52,749 bases of DNA from positions 1 to 52,749 of the forward strand of contig NZ_JAQMWQ010000035.1 in NCBI RefSeq assembly GCF_030403775.1. Reading direction: 5' to 3'. The stretch is from Paenibacillus sp. BSR1-1 (GTDB taxonomy: Bacteria > Bacillota > Bacilli > Bacillales > Cytobacillaceae). The notes under the pieces are model-generated. The model was not told the DNA's origin and made no database searches. It worked only from the letters and a program-made list of their open reading frames with translations. This document shows, in pieces, positions 7,986-16,872 of this stretch (position 1 is the stretch's first letter; each line of letters starts with the position of its first letter). The translations under genes were made by a program, and so were the position numbers.

Positions 7986-8867
7986 TTAGTAAAATGTTCT
8001 AATAAATTGGATTGCCGCAGAAATATCTTTAACCGGATTCGTGTCAACCTCACGTTCGATCGTTAAATACCCCTCATACTGAATTTGTTTTAATGCCTCA
8101 AAGTAATTTGGAAAGTCTACAGCTCCCTTTCCAAGGGGCAATTCCCTGAAATACTTCCCGGAAGCCACCATTTGAGCTATTTTTTCATGATCCGTACCGC
8201 CGCCATAGCCAAGTGCTCCATAAACATCACGAGGGTCTACCAGTTTCAGCTGAACCCCATCTTTCACATGCGTATGGACGATATAATCTTTGAGCAGCTT
8301 CACTCCAGCCACAGGGTCATCTCCGGTTACCATCACCATATTGGCCGGATCAAAATTAATGGAAACGCCATTAGTACTTAAACTATCCAAAAAGGATTTT
8401 AATCGTGAGGCTGTTTCAGGACCTGTTTCAATCGCAAAGTACGCATTCATACTTTTAGCATAAATCCCCAATTCCTCACAGGCCGATTGCATCGCATCAT
8501 ATATATAACTATCCTTTTCCTCCGGTACAATGCCGATATGAGTAGTGACAATATTTGTCCCCAGTTCAACTGCCAGATCCAAAATTCGTTTTGATTTTTC
8601 AATTTTCTCCTTGTTTTGCCGGGCATCCTGAAACCCATGACCGCCTAAATCCCCGCAAAGCGCCGAGATTTCTAATCCTAATGATTCAATATAGGCTTTT
8701 AACTCTTTACGGGAAGCCGGGCTTAAGTTTTCTGGCGCCATTTCCCCGCTGACCGCATAAATTTGGACACCGTCAGCTCCCATTTCTTTTGCAGCTTTTA
8801 ACCCTTCCCTTAGAGGTAAGCAAAGACTATCGACTATCACTCCAATTTTATTGGTCACCTTTAACAT
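7986..8867 (-). CDS. Sugar phosphate isomerase/epimerase family, TIM barrel (first of two)
   Basis: This 293-residue protein belongs to the xylose-isomerase-like TIM-barrel superfamily. Probable metal ligands are Glu147 (IETG), Asp173 (NFDPAN), His198/His200 (HTHVKD) and a glutamate in the C-terminal IERE. Members include inosose dehydratases, hydroxypyruvate isomerase, and epimerases acting on keto-sugars. Only three bases separate it from the oxidoreductase upstream, so they are co-transcribed. A pair of such barrels with a Gfo/Idh/MocA dehydrogenase often processes oxidised sugars or inositols. The reaction cannot be fixed from sequence. The ATG is used with GAGGTGG about 12 bases upstream, a rather long spacing. 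Confidence 0.85.
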   Translation of the reverse strand: MLKVTNKIGVIVDSLCLPLREGLKAAKEMGADGVQIYAVSGEMAPENLSPASRKELKAYIESLGLEISALCGDLGGHGFQDARQNKEKIEKSKRILDLAVELGTNIVTTHIGIVPEEKDSYIYDAMQSACEELGIYAKSMNAYFAIETGPETASRLKSFLDSLSTNGVSINFDPANMVMVTGDDPVAGVKLLKDYIVHTHVKDGVQLKLVDPRDVYGALGYGGGTDHEKIAQMVASGKYFRELPLGKGAVDFPNYFEALKQIQYEGYLTIEREVDTNPVKDISAAIQFIRTFY

Positions 8868-8870
8868 AGG

Positions 8871-9929
8871 TTAAAAAACCACCTCGCACTTCTTTTCAGC
8901 AGCCTCGTAGATTCCGGCCAACATTTTCATGATTTCAACCCCATCTTCAACAGGGGCGATTGGTTTAGTACCTGATAAGCAAGAAGATATAAATGAATCG
9001 ATTTCATTTTGAAAGGCATTGGTAAAATCAAAAGTCAAATGGTCAATCTGGGGGTGAATATTGATAATCGTATCATTTTCTTCACTAATCAAGACTAATT
9101 CCGGCTCAAGCTCCGCCCCGCCCTTTGTTCCAAACAATTTCACCTGTATTTCATCTTTCTTTGTGTGTAAAGTGAATGAAACATCTACCAGTAAAGAAGC
9201 ACCATTCTCAAATGTAATGAGGGCATTGGCTAAATCTTCGACTGTATTTCTCCCTTTATCAAAATCGGCCGCTTTATAAAAACGTAGATTCTCTACGTTC
9301 CCCCGGTTTCCAAGTTGATGATAGGTGTTCCCGGTGATGGATTTTACTTTTGGACGCCCCATTAAATACCAGCATATATCAATGATATGAACCCCAAGAT
9401 CGATTAATGGTCCGCCGCCAGAGCATTCTTTATCCGCAAACCATCCGCCTGGATTCCCTAAACGGCGTAAGCATGAGGCCTTTGCGTAATAGATCTCTCC
9501 TAATTTCCCATGATCAATAAACGATTTTAATACCTTCGTATTCGTGGCAAATCGTCTAACAAAGCCAACCTGTAATAGCTTGTTATATTTATGTACCGCT
9601 TCCTCTATCTTTAACGCTTCTTCTACCGACATAGAAAGAGGTTTTTCTACTAAAACGTGCTTTCCTCCTTTCAAGGCACTTATGGAGATCTCAGCATGGG
9701 TATTATTCCAAGTACAAATGCTGACAGCATCTATATAAGGGTCATTATAAACCTCCTCTAATGAGGAATACACCTTTTCTATTCCATATTTCTTTGCCTT
9801 TTCTTCCGCTCTTTCTCTTGAATAATCATAAATACCATGTAAAATGGCATTTGGATTGTTCTGATAGGATTGAAAATGCATATCAGAAATCGAACCAGCA
9901 CCAATTACACAAACTCGTAAACTCTCCAA
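8871..9929 (-). CDS. Gfo/Idh/MocA family NAD(P)-dependent oxidoreductase
   Basis: The N-terminal Rossmann domain begins RVCVIGAGSISDMHF, followed by LVEKPLSMS, the EKP motif holding the catalytic lysine. The C-terminal domain has GGGPLIDLGVHIIDICW, the classic substrate-binding helix. I chose the TTG start at 9929 (352 residues) because GAAAGGAGA lies six bases upstream and the protein then begins directly before the Rossmann strand. A longer frame to 9974 has no such site and overlaps the upstream gene. Enzymes of this family oxidise or reduce sugar ring carbons, including glucose, inositol and 3-keto sugars. It sits between two isomerase-like barrels, suggesting consecutive steps on one sugar. 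Confidence 0.88.
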   Translation of the reverse strand: MESLRVCVIGAGSISDMHFQSYQNNPNAILHGIYDYSRERAEEKAKKYGIEKVYSSLEEVYNDPYIDAVSICTWNNTHAEISISALKGGKHVLVEKPLSMSVEEALKIEEAVHKYNKLLQVGFVRRFATNTKVLKSFIDHGKLGEIYYAKASCLRRLGNPGGWFADKECSGGGPLIDLGVHIIDICWYLMGRPKVKSITGNTYHQLGNRGNVENLRFYKAADFDKGRNTVEDLANALITFENGASLLVDVSFTLHTKKDEIQVKLFGTKGGAELEPELVLISEENDTIINIHPQIDHLTFDFTNAFQNEIDSFISSCLSGTKPIAPVEDGVEIMKMLAGIYEAAEKKCEVVF

Positions 9930-9960
9930 ATTGATTCTCCTTTCTGCAAGCGTGTTATCG

Positions 9961-10836
9961 TTACTGAACTTCATCCCAAAATCTCTTTACATTATCCATT
10001 CCAATCTTGGATCCCACTTTGCAATCTTCCATACCTTCAAATTCCACGGTTAAATACCCATCGTATCCTGAGTTTTTGACTAATCTTAAAATCTCGCGAA
10101 TGTTTAAATCTCCATGACCAACAATGGCCCCGCGCAAATAGTTTTCGTTGACCGTCCTGAACCAATCCCCGCCGCCCGGGTTATCATAATAAGGACGAAT
10201 ATAGAAATCTTTTAGATGAACAGTTGCTGCATATTTTAGATTTTTCTTTACCCCTACTAGCGGATCTTCATCAATACAAAGGAAATTCCCAACATCAAGG
10301 GAGGTTTTAAAATTGTCACGGTTCACCACATGGATGACTCGCTGGACACGGTCACTCGACTGAACATTAAACCCATGATTTTCAATTGTGGTGGTTATGT
10401 CGTATTGTGCAGCATAATCGGCAATCAGCTGACTGCCTTTAACAAATTTTGAAAAATGCTCCTCAAAATAATGGATAGTCATTTCTTCCGGCTTTAAAGT
10501 AAAGGCTGTTACATCATGACGCAAAATCCTGATACCTAAGCGATTCGCGATATCAACATGTTTTTTAATCCGTTCTACTTCTTCAAGGAATGCTTCCTCT
10601 GTCTCTTGGACAAAGTTTGCCGGCATTGAATAGGCAGATAACTCAATCCCAACCGATTCTGCTTTTTCCCTAATTTGATCAGCTAATTCCACATTATCAA
10701 CAACGGAAAAACCGTATGGTACAATTTCCATATGCTCCCCGCCATGATCAGCGATCCACTGGATAACATCCAACACTGTCATCGTTTCTGCTCGTAATTC
10801 TCTCACTAAACTATACGTACTTAAACCGACTTTCAT
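9961..10836 (-). CDS. Sugar phosphate isomerase/epimerase family, TIM barrel (second of two)
   Basis: This 291-residue TIM-barrel protein has probable metal ligands in TIENHG, SLDVGNF, VHLKDF and VEFEG. It differs clearly from the other isomerase-like protein of the cluster (7986-8867), so the two are not a recent duplication. The start follows AGGAGGG with good spacing. It begins 35 bases after the ABC ATPase stop, and the oxidoreductase start lies 31 bases after its own stop, consistent with one operon. The specific epimerisation or isomerisation is unknown. Confidence 0.85.
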   Translation of the reverse strand: MKVGLSTYSLVRELRAETMTVLDVIQWIADHGGEHMEIVPYGFSVVDNVELADQIREKAESVGIELSAYSMPANFVQETEEAFLEEVERIKKHVDIANRLGIRILRHDVTAFTLKPEEMTIHYFEEHFSKFVKGSQLIADYAAQYDITTTIENHGFNVQSSDRVQRVIHVVNRDNFKTSLDVGNFLCIDEDPLVGVKKNLKYAATVHLKDFYIRPYYDNPGGGDWFRTVNENYLRGAIVGHGDLNIREILRLVKNSGYDGYLTVEFEGMEDCKVGSKIGMDNVKRFWDEVQ

Positions 10837-10855
10837 AAATAAATCCCTCCTGTTT

Positions 10856-10868
10856 AATGGTTAAAAAA
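10856..10868 (-). promoter_or_regulatory. Second copy of the 13-mer candidate operator
   Basis: TTTTTTAACCATT on the minus strand, identical to the copy before the ROK gene, lies 20 bases upstream of the isomerase start, in the gap after the ABC ATPase gene. Confidence 0.22.
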
Positions 10869-10871
10869 CTA

Positions 10872-11840
10872 CTATTCTACTAAATGACAGGAAACAAAAT
10901 GACCTGCCGTTTCCCCCGGTTTGACGGGAGGCTCTGTTCCTTTACAAATGTCCATGGCAACAGGACAGCGCGTATGGAAGCGACATCCAGCCGGCGGATT
11001 CACCGGACTTGGTAAATCCCCTTGCAAAATTATTCGTTCTCTTCTTAACTTTGGGTCTGGAATGGGAATCGACGACAATAATGCTTTCGTATAAGGATGC
11101 TGCGGGTTAGAGAAGATCACTTCTTTTGGACCAGACTCTACAATCGTTCCCAAGTACATGACCCCAATATGGTCACTAATGTGCTCGACAACACTTAAAT
11201 CATGGGAAATAAATAAATAGGTTAAATCAAATTCAGCCTGCAATTCTTTTAATAGATTTAAGATTTGAGCTTGGATAGAAACATCTAATGCAGACACCGG
11301 TTCATCCGCAATAATGAGCTTTGGTTTCATAATAAGGGCTCGTGCGATACCAATCCGCTGCCGCTGACCTCCGCTGAACTCATGGGCGTATCGATTCGCA
11401 TGATAATCACTTAAACCGACGACTTCCAATATTTCGGATACCTGTTTATACCGTTCTGCTCGGGATAGATTCGTATGAATCGTAAGGGGTTCGGCTACAA
11501 TATCACGCACTTTCATCCTAGGATTTAACGAGGCGTATGGATCCTGAAAAATCATTTGGACTTTTTTTCTCATTCCTTTTAATTGAGCTTCCTTCTTTTG
11601 CGAAATTTCTTCTCCATCAAGCCAAATTTCTCCATCACCTGGTTCAATCAGTCGGGAAATTAGCCTCCCTGTTGTGGATTTCCCGCAGCCGCTTTCCCCT
11701 ACAAGGCTGAACGTCTTTCCTTCCGGAATCATAAAGGACACGTCATGAACAGCTTTTAACAATTTTTTTTTCTCAAACATGCCAGCAGGAATGGAAAATG
11801 ATTTTTTTAATCCAGTTACTTTTAAAAGAGTTTTAGACAC
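10872..11840 (-). CDS. Peptide-type ABC importer ATPase (OppF/DppF-like)
   Basis: Walker A GESGCGKST, signature SGGQRQRIGIA, Walker B LIIADEPVSALD and the switch region ISHDLSVV are all intact, and the C-terminal oligopeptide-transporter extension with its cysteines (CRFHTRCP) is present. I chose the GTG start at 11840 (322 residues), preceded by GAGGGGGG; it overlaps the stop of the partner ATPase by eight bases, whereas the longer frame would overlap by over 60 bases. It powers import together with the ATPase at 11833-12825. It is the last transporter gene and leads directly into the sugar-type enzymes. Confidence 0.92.
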   Translation of the reverse strand: MSKTLLKVTGLKKSFSIPAGMFEKKKLLKAVHDVSFMIPEGKTFSLVGESGCGKSTTGRLISRLIEPGDGEIWLDGEEISQKKEAQLKGMRKKVQMIFQDPYASLNPRMKVRDIVAEPLTIHTNLSRAERYKQVSEILEVVGLSDYHANRYAHEFSGGQRQRIGIARALIMKPKLIIADEPVSALDVSIQAQILNLLKELQAEFDLTYLFISHDLSVVEHISDHIGVMYLGTIVESGPKEVIFSNPQHPYTKALLSSIPIPDPKLRRERIILQGDLPSPVNPPAGCRFHTRCPVAMDICKGTEPPVKPGETAGHFVSCHLVE

Positions 11841-12825
11841 GAATGCCCCCCCTCTCCTCTTTATACAGCCAGCAGCTGCAAGAACGAGCATTTTCAAGGT
11901 TCAATTCAGGCGGTTCTTGTTCATAACAAATTGGCATGACATCATTACATCTCGGAGCAAACTTGCAGCCTTTTGGCAGCTCACTTGGATTCGGGACATT
12001 TCCTTTAATAGAGTCCAATTTCTCCTTTTTTTGACCCAGCTTTGGAACGGAGGCAATTAATCCTTTTGTATAAGGATGTTTTGGACTTTCAAATAAATCA
12101 AAGACATCTGCCTCCTCAACGACTCTTCCAGCGTACATAACAACTACTCTTTCACACATTTCTGCAACAACACCTAAGTCATGTGTAATCAAAAGAACAG
12201 ACATTTTTTCTTTTTGCTGCAGCTGTTTCATTAAATCCAATATTTGTGCTTGAATGGTGACATCCAGAGCAGTACTCGGCTCATCTGCGATTAAAAGCTG
12301 AGGATTGCAGGAAATGGCCATGGCAATCATAATTCGTTGACGCATACCACCAGATAATTGATGAGGAAATTCATTCATGATTTCCTCCGCTCTTGGAATG
12401 CCTACCTTTTTTAAAATAGAGACTGCATGTTCCTTCGCTTTTTTCTCCTCTAATCCCAAATGAAGGCGAATGGGCTCCAACAGCTGCTCCCCAATTTTCA
12501 TAACTGGATTTAATGAAGTCATCGGTTCCTGAAAGATCATTGCGATTTGTTTTCCGCGAATCTTCCTCATCTCTGTCTCCGATTTATTAATTAAATCCTC
12601 ATCACCATTAAATAGGATCCTTCCGGAGTTTATTTCGCCGCTCGTCCCTTTAAATAGTTTCATAATCGATAGGGAAGTAATGCTTTTTCCACTTCCGGAT
12701 TCACCGACTAGACCCAGAACCTCACCTTGATGAATGTGAAAGTTAACACCGTGTAAAATTTTTATTTTTTGTTTATCCTTCGTAAATTGCGTTTCGAGCT
12801 TTTCTACCTGCAGAAGCTTCTCCAT
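11833..12825 (-). CDS. Peptide-type ABC importer ATPase (OppD/DppD-like)
   Basis: Walker A GESGSGKS, signature LSGGMRQRI, Walker B LLIADEPSTALD and LLITHDLGVVAEM are intact, with the C-terminal oligopeptide-type extension (CKFAPRCN). I favour the ATG at 12825 (330 residues) because GGGAG lies about ten bases upstream; a TTG three codons earlier sits too close to that site. It pairs with the following ATPase to form a heterodimer. In such importers the ATPase type does not prove a peptide substrate: relatives carry nickel, opines and oligosaccharides. Confidence 0.92.
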   Translation of the reverse strand: MEKLLQVEKLETQFTKDKQKIKILHGVNFHIHQGEVLGLVGESGSGKSITSLSIMKLFKGTSGEINSGRILFNGDEDLINKSETEMRKIRGKQIAMIFQEPMTSLNPVMKIGEQLLEPIRLHLGLEEKKAKEHAVSILKKVGIPRAEEIMNEFPHQLSGGMRQRIMIAMAISCNPQLLIADEPSTALDVTIQAQILDLMKQLQQKEKMSVLLITHDLGVVAEMCERVVVMYAGRVVEEADVFDLFESPKHPYTKGLIASVPKLGQKKEKLDSIKGNVPNPSELPKGCKFAPRCNDVMPICYEQEPPELNLENARSCSCWLYKEERGGIRV

Positions 12826-12840
12826 CCTCTTCAAACTCCC

Positions 12841-13737
12841 TTATTCATTCTTCGTTTTGGGATCCAGTACATCCCGCAGCCCATCACCAACAATATTGAA
12901 GGCCAACACGGTTAAAAAGATGGCAATACCAGGCATCATGACGACATGTGTAGATGTGCCTAAATAATCCCGTCCGAGACTCAGCATTGCTCCCCAATCT
13001 GGTGTTTCCGGACTTGCGCCTAAACCAAGGAAGCTTAAACTAGAGGCAGCCAGTATCGCTGTTCCAATTCTCATTGATATAAAAACAATTAAACTGCCAA
13101 GTGTTTCAGGTAAAATATGTTGAAACATGATCCGAAAATGGGAGGCCCCCATCGATTTTGCCGCCTCAACAAAAACCGTTTCTTTTGCCTCAAGAGTGGA
13201 ACTTCTTACCAGCCTTGCGAAGGATGGGATACTGAAAATAGATACTGCTATCACCACATTCGTCAAACCCGGCCCCAAAATGGCAACAATGGCAATTGCC
13301 AATAAAATATCCGGAAACGCAAACATAACGTCACTTGATCTCATGATGAGCCGGTCTAACCAGCCGCCGAAATAACCGCTAAGAAGCCCTAAAATCGTTC
13401 CGCCAATCGCTCCCAAAAATACAGAGAGAAAGCTTACAGTTAATGAAATTCTGGCACCGAATAATAAGCGGCTAAAAATATCACGCCCATATTCATCTGT
13501 ACCAGCTATGTGGTCTATACCGGGACCTTGTAACATGGCATTATAATCAGGTTTATAGGGATCATAGGGAGCTATAAAAGGGCCGATTATCGCAACTGTA
13601 ATTAATAATAGAATAAAAAGGCTTGCCCATAACGCATTCTTTTGCTTTTTCCAATTCTTCAATAATTCTCTTAACGGGGAATACTTCTTTTCTTTTTTAA
13701 TGGTGGTACTTGAATTTACTGCTTTGGATAACTCCAT
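12841..13737 (-). CDS. Peptide-type ABC importer permease (OppC/DppC-like)
   Basis: This 298-residue membrane protein has a charged cytoplasmic N-terminus, about six membrane helices, the OppC_N-like segment (IAPYDPYKPDY and GTDEYGRDIFSRLLFGARISL), and the EAA-type loop EAAKSMGASHFRIMFQHILP that contacts the ATPases. It forms the channel with the permease at 13754-14677, 16 bases upstream. Confidence 0.92.
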   Translation of the reverse strand: MELSKAVNSSTTIKKEKKYSPLRELLKNWKKQKNALWASLFILLLITVAIIGPFIAPYDPYKPDYNAMLQGPGIDHIAGTDEYGRDIFSRLLFGARISLTVSFLSVFLGAIGGTILGLLSGYFGGWLDRLIMRSSDVMFAFPDILLAIAIVAILGPGLTNVVIAVSIFSIPSFARLVRSSTLEAKETVFVEAAKSMGASHFRIMFQHILPETLGSLIVFISMRIGTAILAASSLSFLGLGASPETPDWGAMLSLGRDYLGTSTHVVMMPGIAIFLTVLAFNIVGDGLRDVLDPKTKNE

Positions 13738-13753
13738 GATTAACCTCCTTTCT

Positions 13754-14677
13754 TTAAGCTGTATACCGGATTTTTGGATTAAGATAACTATATAAAATAT
13801 CTACGACTAAATTGACCATAATAAATTCAATGGAGAAAAGTAATAATTCAGCTTGTATAACCGGGTAATCCCGAAATGAAATGGAATCAATCAACAAACG
13901 GCCCATTCCCGGAAAACTAAAAACCGTTTCCACCACAACTGATCCACCTAATAGAAATCCAAACTGCAGACCTGCAATAGTAACAACTGGAATTAGGGAG
14001 TTTCTTAGAGCATGTTTTGGAATAACAATGGACTCTTTTAGTCCTTTTGCACGTCCCGTTCGAATAAAGTCAGCTTTAAGTGTTTCTAGAAGAGATGACC
14101 TCGTAAAGCGGGCAAGCATGGACATAATTCCTGCTCCCAAGGTTAAGGATGGTAATACATAACTTTTCCATCCATCCGCTCCGCCGGTTGGAAACCATCC
14201 CAGCTGTACCGAGAAAATTTGAATGAGGATTAGTCCTAACCAAAAACCAGGTAACGAAATTCCGGAAACAGCTGAAACCATTCCGAGATAATCCGGCCAT
14301 TTATTTTTAAATACAGCCGATAAAGTACCAATTAGTAAGCCAATGACTAATGCCCACACCATACTGAATAGGGTTAAATAGATGGAGGGCATAAAGCGGT
14401 CAACAAACATATCCATGATAGGCAGCCCTGTTTTTAACGAGGTCCCTAAATCTCCTTGGAATAAATTACCCATATAGGTAACATATTGTTCCCAAATAGG
14501 TTTATCGAGCCCAAGCTCTTCCCTAATCGTAGCAACCTCTTCGAAGGTAGCATCCTTGCCTGCAACTAAGCGAGCAGGGTCTCCCGGAATTAAGTGGGTA
14601 AAAAAGAAGATTAAGATTGAAACAATGAAAAGAATAGGAATCATTTCAAAGATTCGTTTGATAATATATTGGAGCAC
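13754..14677 (-). CDS. Peptide-type ABC importer permease (OppB/DppB-like)
   Basis: The protein opens with the family N-terminus LQYIIKRIFEMIPILF, then HLIPGDPAR and the EAA-type loop RTGRAKGLKESIVIPKHALR. I chose GTG at 14677 (307 residues, normal for DppB) because AAAGGGG lies nine bases upstream; the longer frame adds 17 residues without family resemblance. It is preceded by 179 bases that separate it from the binding-protein gene and hold a hairpin. Confidence 0.9.
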   Translation of the reverse strand: MLQYIIKRIFEMIPILFIVSILIFFFTHLIPGDPARLVAGKDATFEEVATIREELGLDKPIWEQYVTYMGNLFQGDLGTSLKTGLPIMDMFVDRFMPSIYLTLFSMVWALVIGLLIGTLSAVFKNKWPDYLGMVSAVSGISLPGFWLGLILIQIFSVQLGWFPTGGADGWKSYVLPSLTLGAGIMSMLARFTRSSLLETLKADFIRTGRAKGLKESIVIPKHALRNSLIPVVTIAGLQFGFLLGGSVVVETVFSFPGMGRLLIDSISFRDYPVIQAELLLFSIEFIMVNLVVDILYSYLNPKIRYTA

Positions 14678-14792
14678 TGTCAATAACCCCTTTCTAAAAA
14701 AACCTTTGGCTCTATAAGACTTTAGCATTAATTTCCATAGCTCTCTTAACGATAGTTTTGCTAATAGTACTTAAGCTAAGTTGAAATTTAAG

Positions 14793-14831
14793 AAGAAGGG
14801 AAGAACTTTAGGAATCTTCCCTCCGCTTCTT
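14793..14831 (-). other. Intercistronic hairpin after the binding-protein gene
   Basis: The arms AAGAAGGGAAGA and TCTTCCC...CTTCTT form an imperfect stem just after the binding-protein stop. The T-content after it on the minus strand is modest (CTTCTTCTTAAATTT). It probably gives partial termination or protects the upstream message, raising binding protein over permeases. Confidence 0.45.
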
Positions 14832-14856
14832 TTAAACAACACTTCATAGTTTCTAC

Positions 14857-16425
14857 TTACTTTAGATTTGCGTTAGTAACGTCAATCCCACCGCCTGGTT
14901 CAATGACTACACCTTCTACATTTGTTCTTTTACCCGCTAGGATTTCATCCACACCTAGAAAAATCCACGGCGTATCTTTGTAAATAGTTGACTGAATGTT
15001 ACTGTAAATTTCTGCTTGTTTAGCCGGATCTACGGTTTTGCCCACTTCCTCTATCCATTTATCTACTTGCTCATTTTTATAATAAGCTGTGTTTGCCCCA
15101 TTTGGCGGGAAGGAGCCTCCATAGAATAATGGTCTTGTTGCATTGGTCGTATCAGATGGATAGGCAGACCAGCTTACATACCACATTTGCAATTTTGTAT
15201 CCTCAGGTTTTTGAGCACCGTAAATCTCGTCTGATAATGTACCCTCTTCCATTGATTTGATTTCGACATCAATACCTATTGCTTTTAATTGTTGTTGGAT
15301 GAACTGCATTCCTTTCATCGTATCAGAGTTGGTGTTGCCCCAGATTTCAGCTTTAAAGCCTTTTTCAAGTCCTGCTTCTTTTAACAATTGTTTTGCCTTT
15401 TCAATATTTTGCTCATACACTCCCTGCTTTACATAATGAAGCGTTTTGCTAGGAATAATCGAATCTAGCGGAAGGCCAAATCCAGCATTAACAACATTGA
15501 TAAACGCATTTTTATCTACCGCATAGTTCATTGCCTGGCGGACTCGAGGATCATCAAATGGTTTTTTCATAGTATTAATCGATACATAACGAGCAATAGT
15601 AGATGGGATTTTTTCAATCTTTATATCCTTATTGCTTTCAAGTTCTTTAATATTTTGACTTGGCAGCGGATAGATGACATGCGCCTCACCTGTTTTTAAC
15701 ATCGCAGTACGCGATCCATTTTCTGGGACTGGTTTATAAGTGATTTTTTGGACGCGATCCTTTTTATCCCAATAATCAGCAAAACGCTCCACTGTTAAGT
15801 GGTCTCCCTGTACCCATTCGACAAATTTAAATGGACCTGTTCCAACAGGCTTTTTCGCAATATTGTTATTTCCTTCTTTTAGTAACTTAGGGCTAAGAAT
15901 CTTAGCGGATACAAATCTTGTTAACATACTAGGATAAGGTTCTTTTAATGTAATCTTTAGTTCGTAATCATTTATAACATCAATTTGGGTAATTAAGCTA
16001 AAACCTCGGCTGTTTAAACGTAAGCTGTCATCCTTCATAATTCTTTCATAGTTGGCCTTTACTGCTTCTGCATTGAAGGCTTCCCCGTCATGGAACTTAA
16101 CACCTTGGCGTAGTTTAAAGGTATATTCCAAGGCATTGTCACTAACACTATAATCTACCGCAAGTTTTTTAATAATTTTTCCATCTTGGTCAAACCCCAA
16201 TAGTCCTTCAAGCATAGCTGATTGTACGGAGTTAGAATTGGTATCCCCTGTATTGTGCGGATCCATTGAAATAAAATTTTCATTTACAGCAATAACCATT
16301 TCCTTGCTCTCCGTTTTACTTCCTGCACTCTTTTCCCCTGAACTTTCTTTGCTGGAGCATCCAACAACTAATACTGCCGAGATGATAACTAATAGCAGTA
16401 TTTTCCAATAACGTGCCTTTCTCAA
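14857..16425 (-). CDS. Peptide-type ABC importer substrate-binding lipoprotein
   Basis: This 522-residue SBP family 5 protein has a lipoprotein signal with lipobox VVGC near residue 23, and the family landmarks YTFKLRQGVKFHDGEAF and VRQAMNYAVDKNAFI. It captures the substrate outside the membrane and passes it to the permeases downstream. The start is TTG at 16425, with GGGGG nine bases upstream; no ATG fits better. Family 5 binding proteins bind peptides, nickel, opines and oligosaccharides, and the sugar-type neighbours make a sugar or sugar conjugate possible. It is first in its operon, with a promoter about 320 bases upstream. Confidence 0.92.
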   Translation of the reverse strand: MRKARYWKILLLVIISAVLVVGCSSKESSGEKSAGSKTESKEMVIAVNENFISMDPHNTGDTNSNSVQSAMLEGLLGFDQDGKIIKKLAVDYSVSDNALEYTFKLRQGVKFHDGEAFNAEAVKANYERIMKDDSLRLNSRGFSLITQIDVINDYELKITLKEPYPSMLTRFVSAKILSPKLLKEGNNNIAKKPVGTGPFKFVEWVQGDHLTVERFADYWDKKDRVQKITYKPVPENGSRTAMLKTGEAHVIYPLPSQNIKELESNKDIKIEKIPSTIARYVSINTMKKPFDDPRVRQAMNYAVDKNAFINVVNAGFGLPLDSIIPSKTLHYVKQGVYEQNIEKAKQLLKEAGLEKGFKAEIWGNTNSDTMKGMQFIQQQLKAIGIDVEIKSMEEGTLSDEIYGAQKPEDTKLQMWYVSWSAYPSDTTNATRPLFYGGSFPPNGANTAYYKNEQVDKWIEEVGKTVDPAKQAEIYSNIQSTIYKDTPWIFLGVDEILAGKRTNVEGVVIEPGGGIDVTNANLK

Positions 16426-16640
16426 TTGATTTCCCCCTTTGATTATTTTTTACCTAGGATATTTTAGTCCTGTTGTCACTTTTTTTTCAGCAATACCCTT
16501 GAAGTATATGATTTTGATTACTTCTGGCTATTATTTAATTGGATATTAATAGAAAAAAGTAATCTTAAATCCGCGCTAATATTTTTCATCATATTAATAA
16601 TGATTTAATAATTAATCTAAAAATCTATGTATTATGGTCA

Positions 16641-16683
16641 TTTACCCATTTAATTTCTCCACTGGTGAAATTAAATGGGTAAA
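16641..16683. repeat. 17-bp perfect inverted repeat
   Basis: TTTACCCATTTAATTTC (16641-16657) is perfectly repeated in inverse orientation at 16667-16683 with a nine-base spacer. It lies about 60-100 bases downstream of the -10 box of the minus-strand promoter, so it would be transcribed into the leader of the binding-protein mRNA. It could be a repressor operator, for example for the cluster's ROK protein, or a leader hairpin. There is no T-run after it on either strand. Confidence 0.75.
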
Positions 16684-16742
16684 AAAAATGAATATTAACT
16701 TTTGGGAATACTGGTTTTTTCTAGATTTCAGATTTAAATCTA

Positions 16743-16771
16743 ATTATAACTTCCTTATAATTCCTAATCAA
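16743..16771 (-). promoter_or_regulatory. Sigma-A-like promoter for the peptide-type importer operon
   Basis: On the minus strand TTGATT (16771-16766) and TATAAT (16748-16743) are separated by 17 bases. It points to the binding-protein gene at 16425, giving a leader of roughly 310 bases. Confidence 0.5.
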
Positions 16772-16872
16772 CATTTTTGTAAAATTTTAAATTTTTTAAT
16801 TACTAACCTCCACTTTTCTTGGTTAATGTTAATTTTTCTCACATTTCCAATCTACCAGTTATATGAAAATGC

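Larger units (their letters stand above)
16426..16872. other. Intergenic region between the fucose operon and the peptide-type importer operon
   Basis: This A/T-rich stretch of 447 bases holds a minus-strand sigma-A-like promoter (16771-16743) and a 17-bp perfect inverted repeat (16641-16683), described separately. No conventional terminator with a T-run was found for the fucosidase gene that ends at 16873. No known riboswitch was recognised in the roughly 310-base leader. An 80-codon plus-strand frame across it looks like chance. Confidence 0.5.

Noticed and set aside
10872..16425. Calling the first importer a nickel or dipeptide transporter
   Set aside because: The ATPases and permeases cannot separate these substrates, and the neighbours are sugar-type enzymes without nickel or peptidase genes.
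16641..16683. Rho-independent terminator for the fucose operon
   Set aside because: The stem is strong, but no T-run follows on either strand, and the minus-strand promoter lies between it and the fucosidase gene.
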